Origin: Bdellovibrionales bacterium
GTDB lineage: Bacteria; Bdellovibrionota; UBA2428
Assembly (NCBI GenBank): GCA_018266335.1
Contig: JAFEAR010000251.1
Span: 1-62,763, forward strand
Reading direction: 5' to 3'
Length of the DNA: 62,763 nt
Positions 40,099-49,024 of the stretch are shown one piece after another. The notes under the pieces are model-generated. The model saw only the letters and a program-made list of their open reading frames with translations. It was not told the DNA's origin and ran no database searches. Numbering within the stretch: position 1 is the first letter of the stretch; each line of letters starts with the position of its first letter. Position numbers and translations under genes: made by a program.

Positions 40099-41112
40099 TT
40101 AAATGAAAAACGCTTTGTTCAATAAGTTGTGGAATTTAGAGGCGCCAATGTTCTGCACAAAGATGCGCGGCAAAAGGCCGCGAGGAGTCCAGCTACGTAC
40201 CTGGCCCGATATGGTGGTGACGCCACTTTCGTAGCCAGCCATTAAACAGCGATTGGATAAGTCCGCCTGCACGTGTTCTTGGGTGCCGTAGGGATAGGCA
40301 AAGTGTCGAACGGGACGGCCTAGCCAGCTTTCAATGGCGGCCTTGGAGCTGGTGAGTTCTTGGAGCTGTTGCTCGGCGTTCAGGAGGCTAAACGACATGT
40401 GCGTGTTGCCGTGCGATCCGATTTCGATGAGGGGGTGCGAAGCGATGTGGCGCGTTTCCTCGATGGTCAGAATGCGGTCCGGCGCGGGGTCGGGTTCGCG
40501 GGCGCGGAGTTCCTCGCGGAGGCGAGCACAAAAAATCTTCGATTCGCTCGGCGGACTCATTTGGCAAAAGGCAACGGCTTCGTCCAGAAAGCGGTCGCGC
40601 GTGGCGAGCGAATAGTGCACGCGTAGGGCGCCCATATCGATGTCGAATTCGCGGGGGGCGATGGGGGCGGTTTCGTAGAGAAGGCGAAAGAGATGGTCCC
40701 ACCAGTAGCGTTCGCCGCTTTGCAAATGCTCGGTGGCGACAAAAATAGTGCCCGGCAGGCCGAACTCTTCCAGAATGGGCAGGGCTTCGGTGAGGTTGTC
40801 GTGATAGCCGTCGTCGAAAGTCAGCGCAACGAGGGGGCGATCGTTCCAAGGTTGAGCGCGGACGAGGCTGGAGAGTGAGGTCACCAGGAAGCGTTCCTTG
40901 AGGACTTGCAGCTGAAGCCGAAAGTTTTCGGGGCTCACGGTAAGACTCATGGGGTCGTGGGGGGTGGGCACCTTACCGATGCGGTGGTAGCTGAGGATAA
41001 ACGCTGGCGTCTGAAATAAATTGATTGCGGAGTTCGTGGCGACACGACCGAGAAGCCGGGGCGAAGCCATACGCCGAAGGAAGGTGGACAGCGTCCCAGT
41101 CATGCTTGCCAT
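40099..41112 (-). CDS. NodB-type polysaccharide deacetylase
   Basis: This 337-residue protein starts at ATG 41112; an alternative TTG lies at 41139. NodB motifs are present: ILSYHRIG, LVALTFDDGYHDNL (catalytic Asp and metal Asp), a FVATEHLQSG strand, and IEIGSHGNTHMSF with the two metal His. The C-terminal part ends in HFAYPYGTQEHV. It probably removes acetyl groups from the exopolysaccharide. No clear signal peptide is seen, though the first 35 residues are basic and helical. It is divergent from the GNAT gene. Confidence 0.88.
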   Translation of the reverse strand: MASMTGTLSTFLRRMASPRLLGRVATNSAINLFQTPAFILSYHRIGKVPTPHDPMSLTVSPENFRLQLQVLKERFLVTSLSSLVRAQPWNDRPLVALTFDDGYHDNLTEALPILEEFGLPGTIFVATEHLQSGERYWWDHLFRLLYETAPIAPREFDIDMGALRVHYSLATRDRFLDEAVAFCQMSPPSESKIFCARLREELRAREPDPAPDRILTIEETRHIASHPLIEIGSHGNTHMSFSLLNAEQQLQELTSSKAAIESWLGRPVRHFAYPYGTQEHVQADLSNRCLMAGYESGVTTISGQVRSWTPRGLLPRIFVQNIGASKFHNLLNKAFFI

Positions 41113-41114
41113 TC

Positions 41115-41129
41115 TAGGGAGAATCCCTA
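41115..41129. promoter_or_regulatory. Inverted repeat between divergent deacetylase and GNAT genes
   Basis: Perfect 6-bp arms (TAGGGA 41115-41120 and TCCCTA 41124-41129) flank a 3-base spacer in the 27-bp gap between the two start codons. It may be an operator or may simply supply AGGGA ribosome-site sequence to both genes. Confidence 0.4.
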
Positions 41130-41139
41130 TGATGCTCAA

Positions 41140-42045
41140 GTGAACTCGTGGCCAATCCTCTTTGACTCTGACGCCTGGACGACGCGCGTTCGTCAGCTGG
41201 GTTGGTCATGTTCGGAAATCGTCACGACTTCGCACCGTTCCCTGCGGGTGGCACGCATCGCCCGTGACTACTTGGTGGATTATGAGAGTTGGAAGGACTT
41301 GAATTCAAGCCCTCCGGTATCGGCCGATGTTTGGGTTTCAGCCAAACTGCTCCCGGCGCTGCGTCCGGTCCATTTGCCTAGGGGCACCGTGGTGGTTCCC
41401 TATGGAGTGAGTCCGTACGTGGTGCTGCAGGCCCCGCGCAAACCCGATGCCGAGGCCATGTCGCACATTCGTCGTTGCGAGCGCAAGGTGACGCGTGATT
41501 TTGGTCGCGCGCTCGAGTTGCGGGTTCTGGACGAGAAGGCAGCGCCCGGCGAGGCCGAAGCATGGTTCGAGGGTTGGTGGACGCATTTGGTGGCGCGCCG
41601 TGCCTACTTGCAAGGATCTCTCGATGAAAGTTGGCTGCGGCGCCGAGGGGTGTTTCGGGATTGGATTTTGGGCGCGCCGCGACCGGCGTGGATGAAGCTC
41701 TTTGAGTTGCGGGTGGAAGACACGACCTTTTGTCGGGGGCTCTTCTACGTGTGGGAAGGTGTGTTTTATTACTATGCCCCCGCGCTGAATTTTGCGGCTC
41801 AGTTACGGGCCTACGGGGCCGGAAAAATTTTTGTACAAAGATTACTGGATTGGTCGCGGGATCAGGGACTGGAAGTTTTCGATTTTTTGCAGGGCGAAGA
41901 ACGTTACAAATTCGATTGGAATCCGGAGCTCCGCCCGTTGGTGCGCGCTTGTCGTCCGCTGACTTGGCGCGGCCACGCGTATTGCACTGCGCTCGAGTGG
42001 CGAGAAAGTCTGCGCGGGGTTTTGCGCGCGGGCAAAGGGCGGTAG
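41140..42045 (+). CDS. GNAT-family acyltransferase (CelD/BcsL-like)
   Basis: This 301-residue protein has the Acetyltransf_6-type GNAT fold seen in exopolysaccharide loci. It shows CERKVTRDFGRALELRVL in the first half, and in the second half a KLFELRVEDTTFCRGLFYVW strand, then YYAPALNFAAQLRAYGAGKI, FVQRLLDWSRDQGLEVFDFL and GEERYKFDW. It likely acylates a sugar or sugar-linked group of the polymer. The start is uncertain: GTG 41140 is used, with no clear ribosome site, only 27 bp from the divergent gene. Confidence 0.8.
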   Translation: MNSWPILFDSDAWTTRVRQLGWSCSEIVTTSHRSLRVARIARDYLVDYESWKDLNSSPPVSADVWVSAKLLPALRPVHLPRGTVVVPYGVSPYVVLQAPRKPDAEAMSHIRRCERKVTRDFGRALELRVLDEKAAPGEAEAWFEGWWTHLVARRAYLQGSLDESWLRRRGVFRDWILGAPRPAWMKLFELRVEDTTFCRGLFYVWEGVFYYYAPALNFAAQLRAYGAGKIFVQRLLDWSRDQGLEVFDFLQGEERYKFDWNPELRPLVRACRPLTWRGHAYCTALEWRESLRGVLRAGKGR

Positions 42046-42057
42046 TCTGGTGACAGC

Positions 42058-43461
42058 ATGAAGGAGGCATCGCACTGGCCGCTATCGATTCTTTCGGGAA
42101 TCATGTCCCTGGCAAACCTGGCGTTGCCGCTCATTCTCGTGCGTTTGCTCAGCGTTCACGATGTGGGCGAATACAAAATATTTTTTCTGTACGTGGCCCT
42201 CGCACCTGCGCTCCTCCTCCTGAGTGGTGTGAACAATGGTCTTTACCTTTGGGCCGGCAAAATTAAAGAAAAGCCGCAGGCGCTGCAGGCCTCGTGGACT
42301 TTGTTATTGCTGGGTACCCTTTTGTGGGTCGGCGTTGGAGTGGGTGTCTCGTTCACCCGGTGGGGACAAAGCGCGCCGGTAGGGCCCCTGTGGTTGGTGG
42401 CGGCGATTGCGAGTTCGCTGTTGGCGGGCTTCTTTGAAGATTGTTGCATTGCGAGTGGCCAAATTATGCGGGGCGCTCTCTTTGCGGCTGCTTTCGATGC
42501 TTTCCGGGTGATTGTGCTGTTGACGGTGGCGCTGCGGATGCCGGACGTGCGGGCCGTGGTCATGGCTTTCACCCTCACTATGGGACTCAAGGCCGTGACG
42601 GGAGCCCTTATGGCTCGGCGGCAGGGCTTTGCGGCCTGGGTGCCGGAGCGTGCTCTGTTGGCCGATGTGTTGCGCTATGTGTTTCCCGTTTCGCTAGCGG
42701 CGGCGCTGGCCGTGGCGGTGAATTCCGCGGATCAAGTGCTGTTGTCGACGTGGCTCGCGCCGGCGAGTTTTGCCGTTTATTCTCTGGGATGTTTAACGGT
42801 GCCGCCGCTGCTGAGTTTTGAGCAGTCGGTGAATCGAGTGCTGATTCCGCGTTTAGGTCAAGCGCTCACGGAGCGTCGTTACTCCGATGCGCAGTCGCTC
42901 TATGCGCGGGCCGTGGGCGAGTTGTTCTTTCTCCTGTTGCCGGCGGCGACGGGGCTGAGCTTGTTTAGCGCGGGAATTGTAGATTTGTTGTTTACGAGCA
43001 AGTTCGCGGCCGCAGCCATTTATCTGGCCGTCTATGCTTGGTGTTACTTGCTCTACGCGATTCCCTACGATGCTCACGCGCGGGCCACGGGAGATGGTCG
43101 GTGGATTTTGCGTACCTTCGTAAAATTTGCGCTGCTGTCGGTCGTGCTCACGGCCCTCTGGGCAAGGTTCTGGGGTCCGATGGGTGCGCTGCTGGGGACC
43201 TTGGCGGCGCAATTGGGTTTGCGTCTCTATTCGGCCTTTCGGGCTCGCCAAACGTTGCGGGCGAAATGGACGGAGCTTATTCCGGGGAGCGATTTATTTT
43301 TTTACGCCAGTGTTTGTGCGGCGTTGTCACTCGGTGCGTGGCTGGTGCGCGATTCCTTTGCGGATGCGCGCCACTGGTTTTTGGTGTGTGGGCCCGTCTT
43401 TGGCGCGGTGTACTTAGCAGCCTGTTACCGGCGTCACCGGCAGCGTAGGATTTTGGCATGA
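42058..43461 (+). CDS. Wzx-type polysaccharide flippase
   Basis: This 467-residue protein has 12-14 transmembrane helices in the MATE/Wzx pattern. The first helix pair begins SILSGIMSLANLALPLILVR with LLSVHDVGEYKIFFLYVALA. Later features are VFPVSLAAALAVAVNSADQV, a Ser/Gln-rich loop and SLGCLTVPPLLSFEQSVNRV. It flips undecaprenyl-linked repeat units to the periplasm. Its last 4 bp overlap the ATG of the following GT4 gene. Confidence 0.88.
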   Translation: MKEASHWPLSILSGIMSLANLALPLILVRLLSVHDVGEYKIFFLYVALAPALLLLSGVNNGLYLWAGKIKEKPQALQASWTLLLLGTLLWVGVGVGVSFTRWGQSAPVGPLWLVAAIASSLLAGFFEDCCIASGQIMRGALFAAAFDAFRVIVLLTVALRMPDVRAVVMAFTLTMGLKAVTGALMARRQGFAAWVPERALLADVLRYVFPVSLAAALAVAVNSADQVLLSTWLAPASFAVYSLGCLTVPPLLSFEQSVNRVLIPRLGQALTERRYSDAQSLYARAVGELFFLLLPAATGLSLFSAGIVDLLFTSKFAAAAIYLAVYAWCYLLYAIPYDAHARATGDGRWILRTFVKFALLSVVLTALWARFWGPMGALLGTLAAQLGLRLYSAFRARQTLRAKWTELIPGSDLFFYASVCAALSLGAWLVRDSFADARHWFLVCGPVFGAVYLAACYRRHRQRRILA

Positions 43462-44609
43462 AACTGGTACACGTATTTAATTCTGGCCTGGTGAGCGGAC
43501 CGGAGACGCTGGTGTTGCCCCAATTGCGGCCCTGGAAAGACGTCACGGACATTGTGTTTTTATCGGAGACTCGACTGGGGGATCGGGCGCGCGTGGCGCC
43601 GGCCTATGCGGACATGATTGGTTTGCGCGTGCACGAGGTTAGTGTGGCGGGCCGTCGCGATGGCACGGCAGTAAAGCAGTTGGCGCAGTTGCTCGATCGC
43701 TTGGCGCCCACGCACGTGCATAGTCACGGAGTAAAAGCATCTTTCTACTTGGAACAGGCTCTGACTCGTTGCCGGGTGGATCCGTACACGCTCGTCACGC
43801 ACCACGGCGTGCGCGCCAATCGTTCGCTTAAGTTGCGCTTTTACGAGTGGATTTTTGATCACCTTATTTTGCCGCGTTTCGATCGTATCCTAACGGTGTG
43901 CACATCCGATCGCGACCTATTGGTACGGCGGGGATTGGCCGCCAATAAAATTCGTGTGCACCTCAATGGCGTCGATGGCGTGGCCCTCACTCCGGACGAA
44001 CGACGCGTACAGCGGGATCGTCTGCAGCGTGCGTGGGGTTTGGAATCACTCCTGAAGGCCAATTCGGTAGTGGTTGGCATGGTCGGGCGTTTGGCGCCCG
44101 AGAAGCGCCATGCGCGGGCACTCGAGCTGTTGGCCGAAGTGGTGCGGCGCGACCCGCAGCTGGATGTGCATTTGGTTTGTTTCGGAAGTGGTCCCCTCGA
44201 AAATCGGCTGCGGATGGATGCCGATAAGTTGGGGCTCGCGCACCGGGTTCACTGGCAGGGCTACCGCGACGGAGTGGGCGCCGAAATGGCGGGCTTTGAC
44301 CTGCTACTCTCGCTCTCCGATGCCGAGGGTTTGCCGATCAATTTGGTCGAAGCTGGTTGGGCTGCCACGCCCGTGTGGGCTACCAACGTGGATGGTGTGC
44401 AGGATTTGATTCCCGGTGAAAGTTACGGACGCCTCTGCGCCGTTACGGATTCGGCGTCGACGCTGGCGCCTAAATTTATGGACTTCCTGCGGGATGCTCC
44501 GGAGCGCGCGCGAGTGGGACAAAATTTTCAGCGCCGAGTGCAGGCGGAGTTTTCGGGCCGAGTTTGGCGCGAGCGTTTAGAAAAATTTTATGGGGAGCTT
44601 GGCGCATGA
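43458..44609 (+). CDS. Family 4 glycosyltransferase
   Basis: This 383-residue GT-B protein has an N-terminal acceptor domain (KLVHVFNSGLVSGPETLVLP, THVHSHGVKASFYLE, LVTHHGVRANRSL). The C-terminal donor domain reads VVVGMVGRLAPEKRHARALE, LVCFGSGPLENRL and the E-x7-E segment DAEGLPINLVEAGWAATPVW. It adds a sugar to the repeat unit in the cytoplasm. Its end overlaps the ATG of the DUF4091-like gene by 4 bp. Confidence 0.9.
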   Translation: MKLVHVFNSGLVSGPETLVLPQLRPWKDVTDIVFLSETRLGDRARVAPAYADMIGLRVHEVSVAGRRDGTAVKQLAQLLDRLAPTHVHSHGVKASFYLEQALTRCRVDPYTLVTHHGVRANRSLKLRFYEWIFDHLILPRFDRILTVCTSDRDLLVRRGLAANKIRVHLNGVDGVALTPDERRVQRDRLQRAWGLESLLKANSVVVGMVGRLAPEKRHARALELLAEVVRRDPQLDVHLVCFGSGPLENRLRMDADKLGLAHRVHWQGYRDGVGAEMAGFDLLLSLSDAEGLPINLVEAGWAATPVWATNVDGVQDLIPGESYGRLCAVTDSASTLAPKFMDFLRDAPERARVGQNFQRRVQAEFSGRVWRERLEKFYGELGA

Positions 44610-46174
44610 GAGTCATCGGGGCCGTGAGTCTGGCGCTGATTTCCGTCTTGGCCGGTGCGCAGGAACTTAGCTTTATTTCGTCCGCCGATAAGGTGTTGCC
44701 GGGGGATAGTCCGAAGTTTCAGAGTGCGCTTCGGCTTGCGGGTTCTCGGGGTGAAACGCTTTCGTTTCAATTGCGCCTTCGCGTGCCACGCTGCCTCACC
44801 CTAGAGGTGAATCTGCCTCCGGGAGTTAGTTTGCAACTCTTCGAAATGGAAACTTTGCGCCTTAAGCATGCGTCCTTTAAGGGCGCCAAGCTGGGCGATG
44901 CCTTTGATCCGCTGGTGCCCCTGCGTACGCGAGTTTTTTGCCCCGTAGCGGGGAAGGACTCGCGGTGGGTGTGGGGTGATCTTGAAATTTCGCGCGACGC
45001 CAAGCCCGGTAACTTGAGTGGAGAAATTAAATTAGGCAATCAGAAGGCCAGCCTGAGTCTTAAACTCTGGCCGATGACGATGCCCGCAGTGGCTTCGTTG
45101 CCAGCTTACGTGGGGCTGAGCTCTTGGTTCACCATTAAGGGCCATTACGGTCGCTGGCACACGGGCGAAGGCCCCTTGGCGCGCGACTACGCCGCCTTGC
45201 TGCGGGAGCATCGCTTGTATTCACTGCAGACTTGGGTGGTGCGACCACCCATTCTTCGTAACCGGGGCAAGGAGATGATTGTTGATTTAAACGACGCTCC
45301 TTCGCGACAAGATTCTTTTCGCAAAGTGATGCTCGAGACTCGGCCTGATTCTGCCTACGTGGATTTTCCGAAACCGCCCGAAAAAGAAGCCAAAGACTAT
45401 TGGACGGCCGTGGAACACACCCTGCAGCAGGAAGGCCTGCAAAGGCGGGCGCTCGTTTACCTGTGGGACGAACCAAAGCCGACCGAAATGCCGGCGCTCA
45501 AGCGTGAGGCTGCGTTGGTAAAAAAATATGCGCCCGATGTGCGTGTTCTGGTGACAACTTCGTATCGGCCCGAGCTGAAGGGCCTGGTGGATATTTTTGC
45601 GCCCCTCATGGACGACATCGGTGAAGGTGGCTTAGCGGGCGCAGAAGATTACCGGAAGTTACGCGCGGAGCGCACCGCCTTTTGGACTTACGTGAGTTGC
45701 GCAAGTCACGGATGCGACAACGATACGAGCTCGGGCCGGCCAGATTTTGTGATCGATCGTCCGTCCGTTTACGTGCGTTCGGCAGGTTGGTTGGCGTACA
45801 CGCTCGGCCTGGATGCCTTTTTGTATTATTCGGCCACGAATTTTTATCGCTCCTATCCGCGCGAAGATCCGTGGACAACGCTCTGGGATTTTACGGGCAA
45901 TGGCGATGGCACCTTGCTCTATCCGGCGCGGGCCGGACAGCGGGGATTTGAAAGTGACGCACCCGTACCAAGTCTCCGTTTGAAGCTTTGGCGGGAAGCT
46001 TCGTTCGACTATGAATACCTGAAGCAAATGGAAGCTCTACCCCAAAAGCCTAGCTGGTGGTCTACCGAACTCAAGCGCCTGGTCCCCGACACTAAGAATT
46101 GGAGTCGGGACTACGAAGCTTATTCGTCGCTGCGCGAACGCATGGGTGATGAACTTGCCCGGAGTCAGCGTTAA
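44606..46174 (+). CDS. Exported DUF4091/GH123-like glycoside hydrolase-type protein
   Basis: The ATG at 44606 overlaps the GT4 stop and starts a signal peptide (VIGAVSLALISVLAGAQ); a frame extension to 44564 is not needed. The 522-residue protein has beta-rich N-terminal domains (residues 40-160). The catalytic-type TIM barrel resembles glycoside hydrolase family 123/DUF4091: RRALVYLWDEPKPTEMPALK, FAPLMDDIGEGG, AFWTYVSC, VYVRSAGWLAYTLGLDAFLYY, GNGDGTLLYPARAG, and VPSLRLKLWREASFDYEYLK. The acidic pair in WDEP fits catalysis. It may trim or process the exported polysaccharide. Confidence 0.8.
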   Translation: MRVIGAVSLALISVLAGAQELSFISSADKVLPGDSPKFQSALRLAGSRGETLSFQLRLRVPRCLTLEVNLPPGVSLQLFEMETLRLKHASFKGAKLGDAFDPLVPLRTRVFCPVAGKDSRWVWGDLEISRDAKPGNLSGEIKLGNQKASLSLKLWPMTMPAVASLPAYVGLSSWFTIKGHYGRWHTGEGPLARDYAALLREHRLYSLQTWVVRPPILRNRGKEMIVDLNDAPSRQDSFRKVMLETRPDSAYVDFPKPPEKEAKDYWTAVEHTLQQEGLQRRALVYLWDEPKPTEMPALKREAALVKKYAPDVRVLVTTSYRPELKGLVDIFAPLMDDIGEGGLAGAEDYRKLRAERTAFWTYVSCASHGCDNDTSSGRPDFVIDRPSVYVRSAGWLAYTLGLDAFLYYSATNFYRSYPREDPWTTLWDFTGNGDGTLLYPARAGQRGFESDAPVPSLRLKLWREASFDYEYLKQMEALPQKPSWWSTELKRLVPDTKNWSRDYEAYSSLRERMGDELARSQR

Positions 46175-47335
46175 ATGTCGCGCGTACTCATCGTTTGGCA
46201 AGGACCGCATCCGGGCGATGTGCGAATAGAAAAATTTTCCCGCACGTTCGTGCGGGCCGGCATGGAAGTCATTGTGCTTTGCCGCGCGAAGGGCGAAGAG
46301 TTGGCGCGCGAGCAAGCAGGCAGCGAAACCATTCTGCGGGTGGGGCATGGACTACCGGCGGCGCTGAGCGCGCCCATTCCGTTGAATCCGCTCTGGCGGC
46401 GAGCCATGGTGGCCGCGATTAAAGAATTTTCGCCCGGATTGATTCTGGTGCGGGACATTCCCCTGGCGGGTTTGGCGGCGCGCATTGCGCACCGGCACGG
46501 ACTCAAATGCGTCATGGACGTGGCGGAACACTATCCGGAATCCATGCGTAGTTGGAAAAAATATTCGACGTCCTGGTTAAGTCGTAAATTGGTGCACGAG
46601 TGGCGCGTGCCCGATCACGTGGAGCGCGATGCCGTAAAACATGTGGATGCTTTCGTTACGGTTTGCCAGGAATCCAGTGTGCGTTTGTACCGAGATTTTG
46701 GCATTCCGCTCGCGAATTGCTCAATTGTGGGGAATACCCCGGAAACGGCGGCGCTCTTGCCACCTAAGCCCCGCGGCGCTCGCCGAGTTTTTGGTTACCA
46801 CGGAATTCTTTGTGCCGATCGCAATTTAGACACGCTCCTAGCCGGCTTTGATTTAGCGGCCGAAGAGTTCCCGGACATTGAATTGCTCCTCTGTGGCGGC
46901 GGCGAGCTCGAAGCACCGCTGCGGGAACAAGCGGCGAAGTGCCGGCATGCTCGGCGCATTCGTTTTACGGGCCGTTACCGACTCGACGAATTGGAGGGAC
47001 TCTACGCTCAGTGCGATTTTGGTATTGTGTCGGTAGAGATCAATGCGGCTACGCAGGTGACTTTGCCGAATAAACTTTTTGATTATGCGGCCAGGGGAAT
47101 TCCCGTGGTGGTGGTGGGCACCGATCCCATTCGTCGTGTCATGCAGGAGCTCCAGTCGGGAGTCGTTTGTGGAAAGCCTTCCCGAGAGTCGTGGGCCACG
47201 GCCATGCGCAAGCTTCTGCAGTCCGATATCGAGCGCTTTGCTCAGGCCGGCGTCGACGCCGTGCGTTCCCGCTACAATTGGGAGCACGATGGCGAAATAC
47301 TCGTGTCGACTGTGCGAAAATTGATGCTTAAATAA
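46175..47335 (+). CDS. Family 4 glycosyltransferase
   Basis: This 386-residue protein begins at ATG 46175, with no gap after the previous stop. It has the GT-B pattern: VLIVWQGPHPGDVRIEKFSR at the N-terminus, then AADLAEHY-like VMDVAEHYPESMRSW. The donor domain follows: VFGYHGILCADRNLDTLLAG, LLCGGGELEAPL, RIRFTGRYRLDELEGLYAQC and a conserved E-x-A region with NKLFDYAARGIPVVVVGTDP. It is the last glycosyltransferase of the locus. Confidence 0.88.
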   Translation: MSRVLIVWQGPHPGDVRIEKFSRTFVRAGMEVIVLCRAKGEELAREQAGSETILRVGHGLPAALSAPIPLNPLWRRAMVAAIKEFSPGLILVRDIPLAGLAARIAHRHGLKCVMDVAEHYPESMRSWKKYSTSWLSRKLVHEWRVPDHVERDAVKHVDAFVTVCQESSVRLYRDFGIPLANCSIVGNTPETAALLPPKPRGARRVFGYHGILCADRNLDTLLAGFDLAAEEFPDIELLLCGGGELEAPLREQAAKCRHARRIRFTGRYRLDELEGLYAQCDFGIVSVEINAATQVTLPNKLFDYAARGIPVVVVGTDPIRRVMQELQSGVVCGKPSRESWATAMRKLLQSDIERFAQAGVDAVRSRYNWEHDGEILVSTVRKLMLK

Positions 47336-47355
47336 GAACCCTCGGAGGAGTTCAC

Positions 47356-47970
47356 ATGCAAGCATCGTGGGTTGTGGTTGTCGGTTGGGTAAGTAAAGCC
47401 GTTCTGGTGTTGCTCGCCGGATTGTCGGTGTGGTCCTTTTCGGTCATCTACGAACGTCTCAAGGCTTTCCGGGCGCGTGACGATCGCGATCAGTACGAAG
47501 CGCTCAAATCGAAAATTGCGGCCGCGAACTGGGCCGATCTTAAACGGGACACGGCCGCTCAGTCGGGCGTGCGCGCAGACGTGGTGCGCACGCTGCTAGA
47601 TGCCCAGCAAAACAACGCTGCCGGAGTAGAACATGCCGTGCGGAGTCGCATGACGGAAACACGATTGCAAATGGATCGGGGTCTAGGCGTGCTAGCGACG
47701 CTCGGATCGAACGCGCCCTTCATTGGCCTCTTTGGTACGGTGTTGGGGATTATCCAGGCCTTCGGTGCACTGGCCGATAAAAAGGGCGGCGACATGAACC
47801 TCGTTATGTTCCTGGTAGCGGAAGCGCTCATTGCTACGGCGGTAGGTTTGTTCGTGGCGATTCCCGCCGTCGTGGCGTTCAACGCCTTTAATCGACGTTT
47901 GCGGGGCGTGATGACCGATTGTGAAGTGCTCAAAGAACTTTTCCTCTCGCGCGTAGCGCGGCAAGGATAA
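47356..47970 (+). CDS. exbB: ExbB/TolQ-family energy-transducing protein
   Basis: This 204-residue protein starts at ATG 47356 after GGAGGAG. It has three transmembrane helices. The conserved ExbB core reads VLATLGSNAPFIGLFGTVLG and IIQAFGAL, with EALIATAVGLFVAIPAVVAF in the third. With ExbD it uses the proton gradient to energise TonB. It is 20 bp after the last glycosyltransferase, so the energy system is probably on the polysaccharide transcript. Confidence 0.93.
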   Translation: MQASWVVVVGWVSKAVLVLLAGLSVWSFSVIYERLKAFRARDDRDQYEALKSKIAAANWADLKRDTAAQSGVRADVVRTLLDAQQNNAAGVEHAVRSRMTETRLQMDRGLGVLATLGSNAPFIGLFGTVLGIIQAFGALADKKGGDMNLVMFLVAEALIATAVGLFVAIPAVVAFNAFNRRLRGVMTDCEVLKELFLSRVARQG

Positions 47971-47973
47971 ATC

Positions 47974-48387
47974 ATGGCGGCGAAGTTGGACGATGGCGAA
48001 GGTGACGGGCAAATTTCCGACATCAACGTGACGCCCTTCGTGGACGTGGTGTTGGTGCTGCTGGTGATCTTTATGGTCACGGCCCCGGCCATGATGCGGG
48101 ATGCGCTGAAAATTGAACTGCCCAAGGCGGCCAATGTAGATGCAAAAACGCCGCGCACCTTCGGCGTGGCCATCACGCGGGCCGGACAAATTCTGCTCGA
48201 TGGACAGGCCATTGCGGTGGAAGATCTCGTCGCGCGTGCTCGCGAAGCTGTCCGAGAAAACCCCGACACGCAGGCCATCCTGAGTGCGGATAAAGAATCT
48301 AAACACGAAGATTTAGTGAGAGCTATCGATGCCATCAAGTCTGCCGGACTCAATCGCTTCGCCCTGGAAGTCCGAAAAGAGCTTTGA
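47974..48387 (+). CDS. exbD: ExbD/TolR-family energy-transducing protein
   Basis: This 137-residue protein has one transmembrane helix with the ExbD signature ISDINVTPFVDVVLVLLVIF; Asp24 is the proton residue. The periplasmic C-domain follows (FGVAITRAGQILLDGQAIAV, AILSADKESKHEDLVRAIDA). It starts 3 bp after exbB. Its 3' end overlaps the tonB-like gene by 59 bp. Confidence 0.93.
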   Translation: MAAKLDDGEGDGQISDINVTPFVDVVLVLLVIFMVTAPAMMRDALKIELPKAANVDAKTPRTFGVAITRAGQILLDGQAIAVEDLVARAREAVRENPDTQAILSADKESKHEDLVRAIDAIKSAGLNRFALEVRKEL

Positions 48388-49021
48388 GCCGCTGTTGGTC
48401 TCGTTGGCCCTGCACGGGGTCATCGGGGCTTTGGTGGCGCTGGCGATTTTTCTGACCACGCGTCCCTCTGCGCCCGAAGTCGTGGAGCTGACGGTGGTGG
48501 AGTATCCCAAGGAGGCCCCGGCGGCCGCGCCGGCTCCGCCGCGGGCCGTAGAACTAAATAAGGCTCCGCCCCCCAAGGCGCGGGCTCAGCCGCGGGCCGT
48601 CTTTGGCGTGGCCAAGAGCGCGCTCACGGCCTCGGGCGATGCGGGACTCGCCGTGAAGGCGGGCAACACCATCGCCAAAGAAGAAGACGATAAAAAATTG
48701 CGCGCGGGTGACGCCGAGGCGTTGCCAATTCCGGCCGATGAAATCATGGTCTCGCGCATGCCGCGGCTACGGAATGAAGTGCGGGTGCCGTATCCACCCG
48801 AGGCCAAAAAGGCCGGGGTGCAAGGCGCGGTGATTATGGATTTGTTGATCGACGATCAGGGCCGCGTGCGCGACGCTAAACTTCTGGAGGGGCCCGGCTA
48901 TGGACTTAACGAAGCCGCACTCGCTGCCGTGCAACAGTTCACCTTTGAAGCTGCCGAGATGCAGGGACGTAAGGTGGCCGTGAAAATTCGTTACGCTTAC
49001 CGTTTTGTGCTGGAGAGGTAA
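48329..49021 (+). CDS. tonB: TonB-family energy-transducing protein
   Basis: This 230-residue protein starts at the only in-frame ATG (48329), inside exbD. It has a short cytoplasmic part, one transmembrane helix (LLVSLALHGVIGALVALAIF) and a Pro/Lys/Ala spacer (residues 55-95). The TonB_C domain follows (VRVPYPPEAKKAGVQGAVIM, LLIDDQGRVRDAKLLEGPGY, FTFEAAEMQGRKVAVKIRYA). It passes energy from ExbBD to the outer-membrane receptor encoded next. Confidence 0.9.
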   Translation: MPSSLPDSIASPWKSEKSFEPLLVSLALHGVIGALVALAIFLTTRPSAPEVVELTVVEYPKEAPAAAPAPPRAVELNKAPPPKARAQPRAVFGVAKSALTASGDAGLAVKAGNTIAKEEDDKKLRAGDAEALPIPADEIMVSRMPRLRNEVRVPYPPEAKKAGVQGAVIMDLLIDDQGRVRDAKLLEGPGYGLNEAALAAVQQFTFEAAEMQGRKVAVKIRYAYRFVLER

Positions 49022-49024
49022 TTT

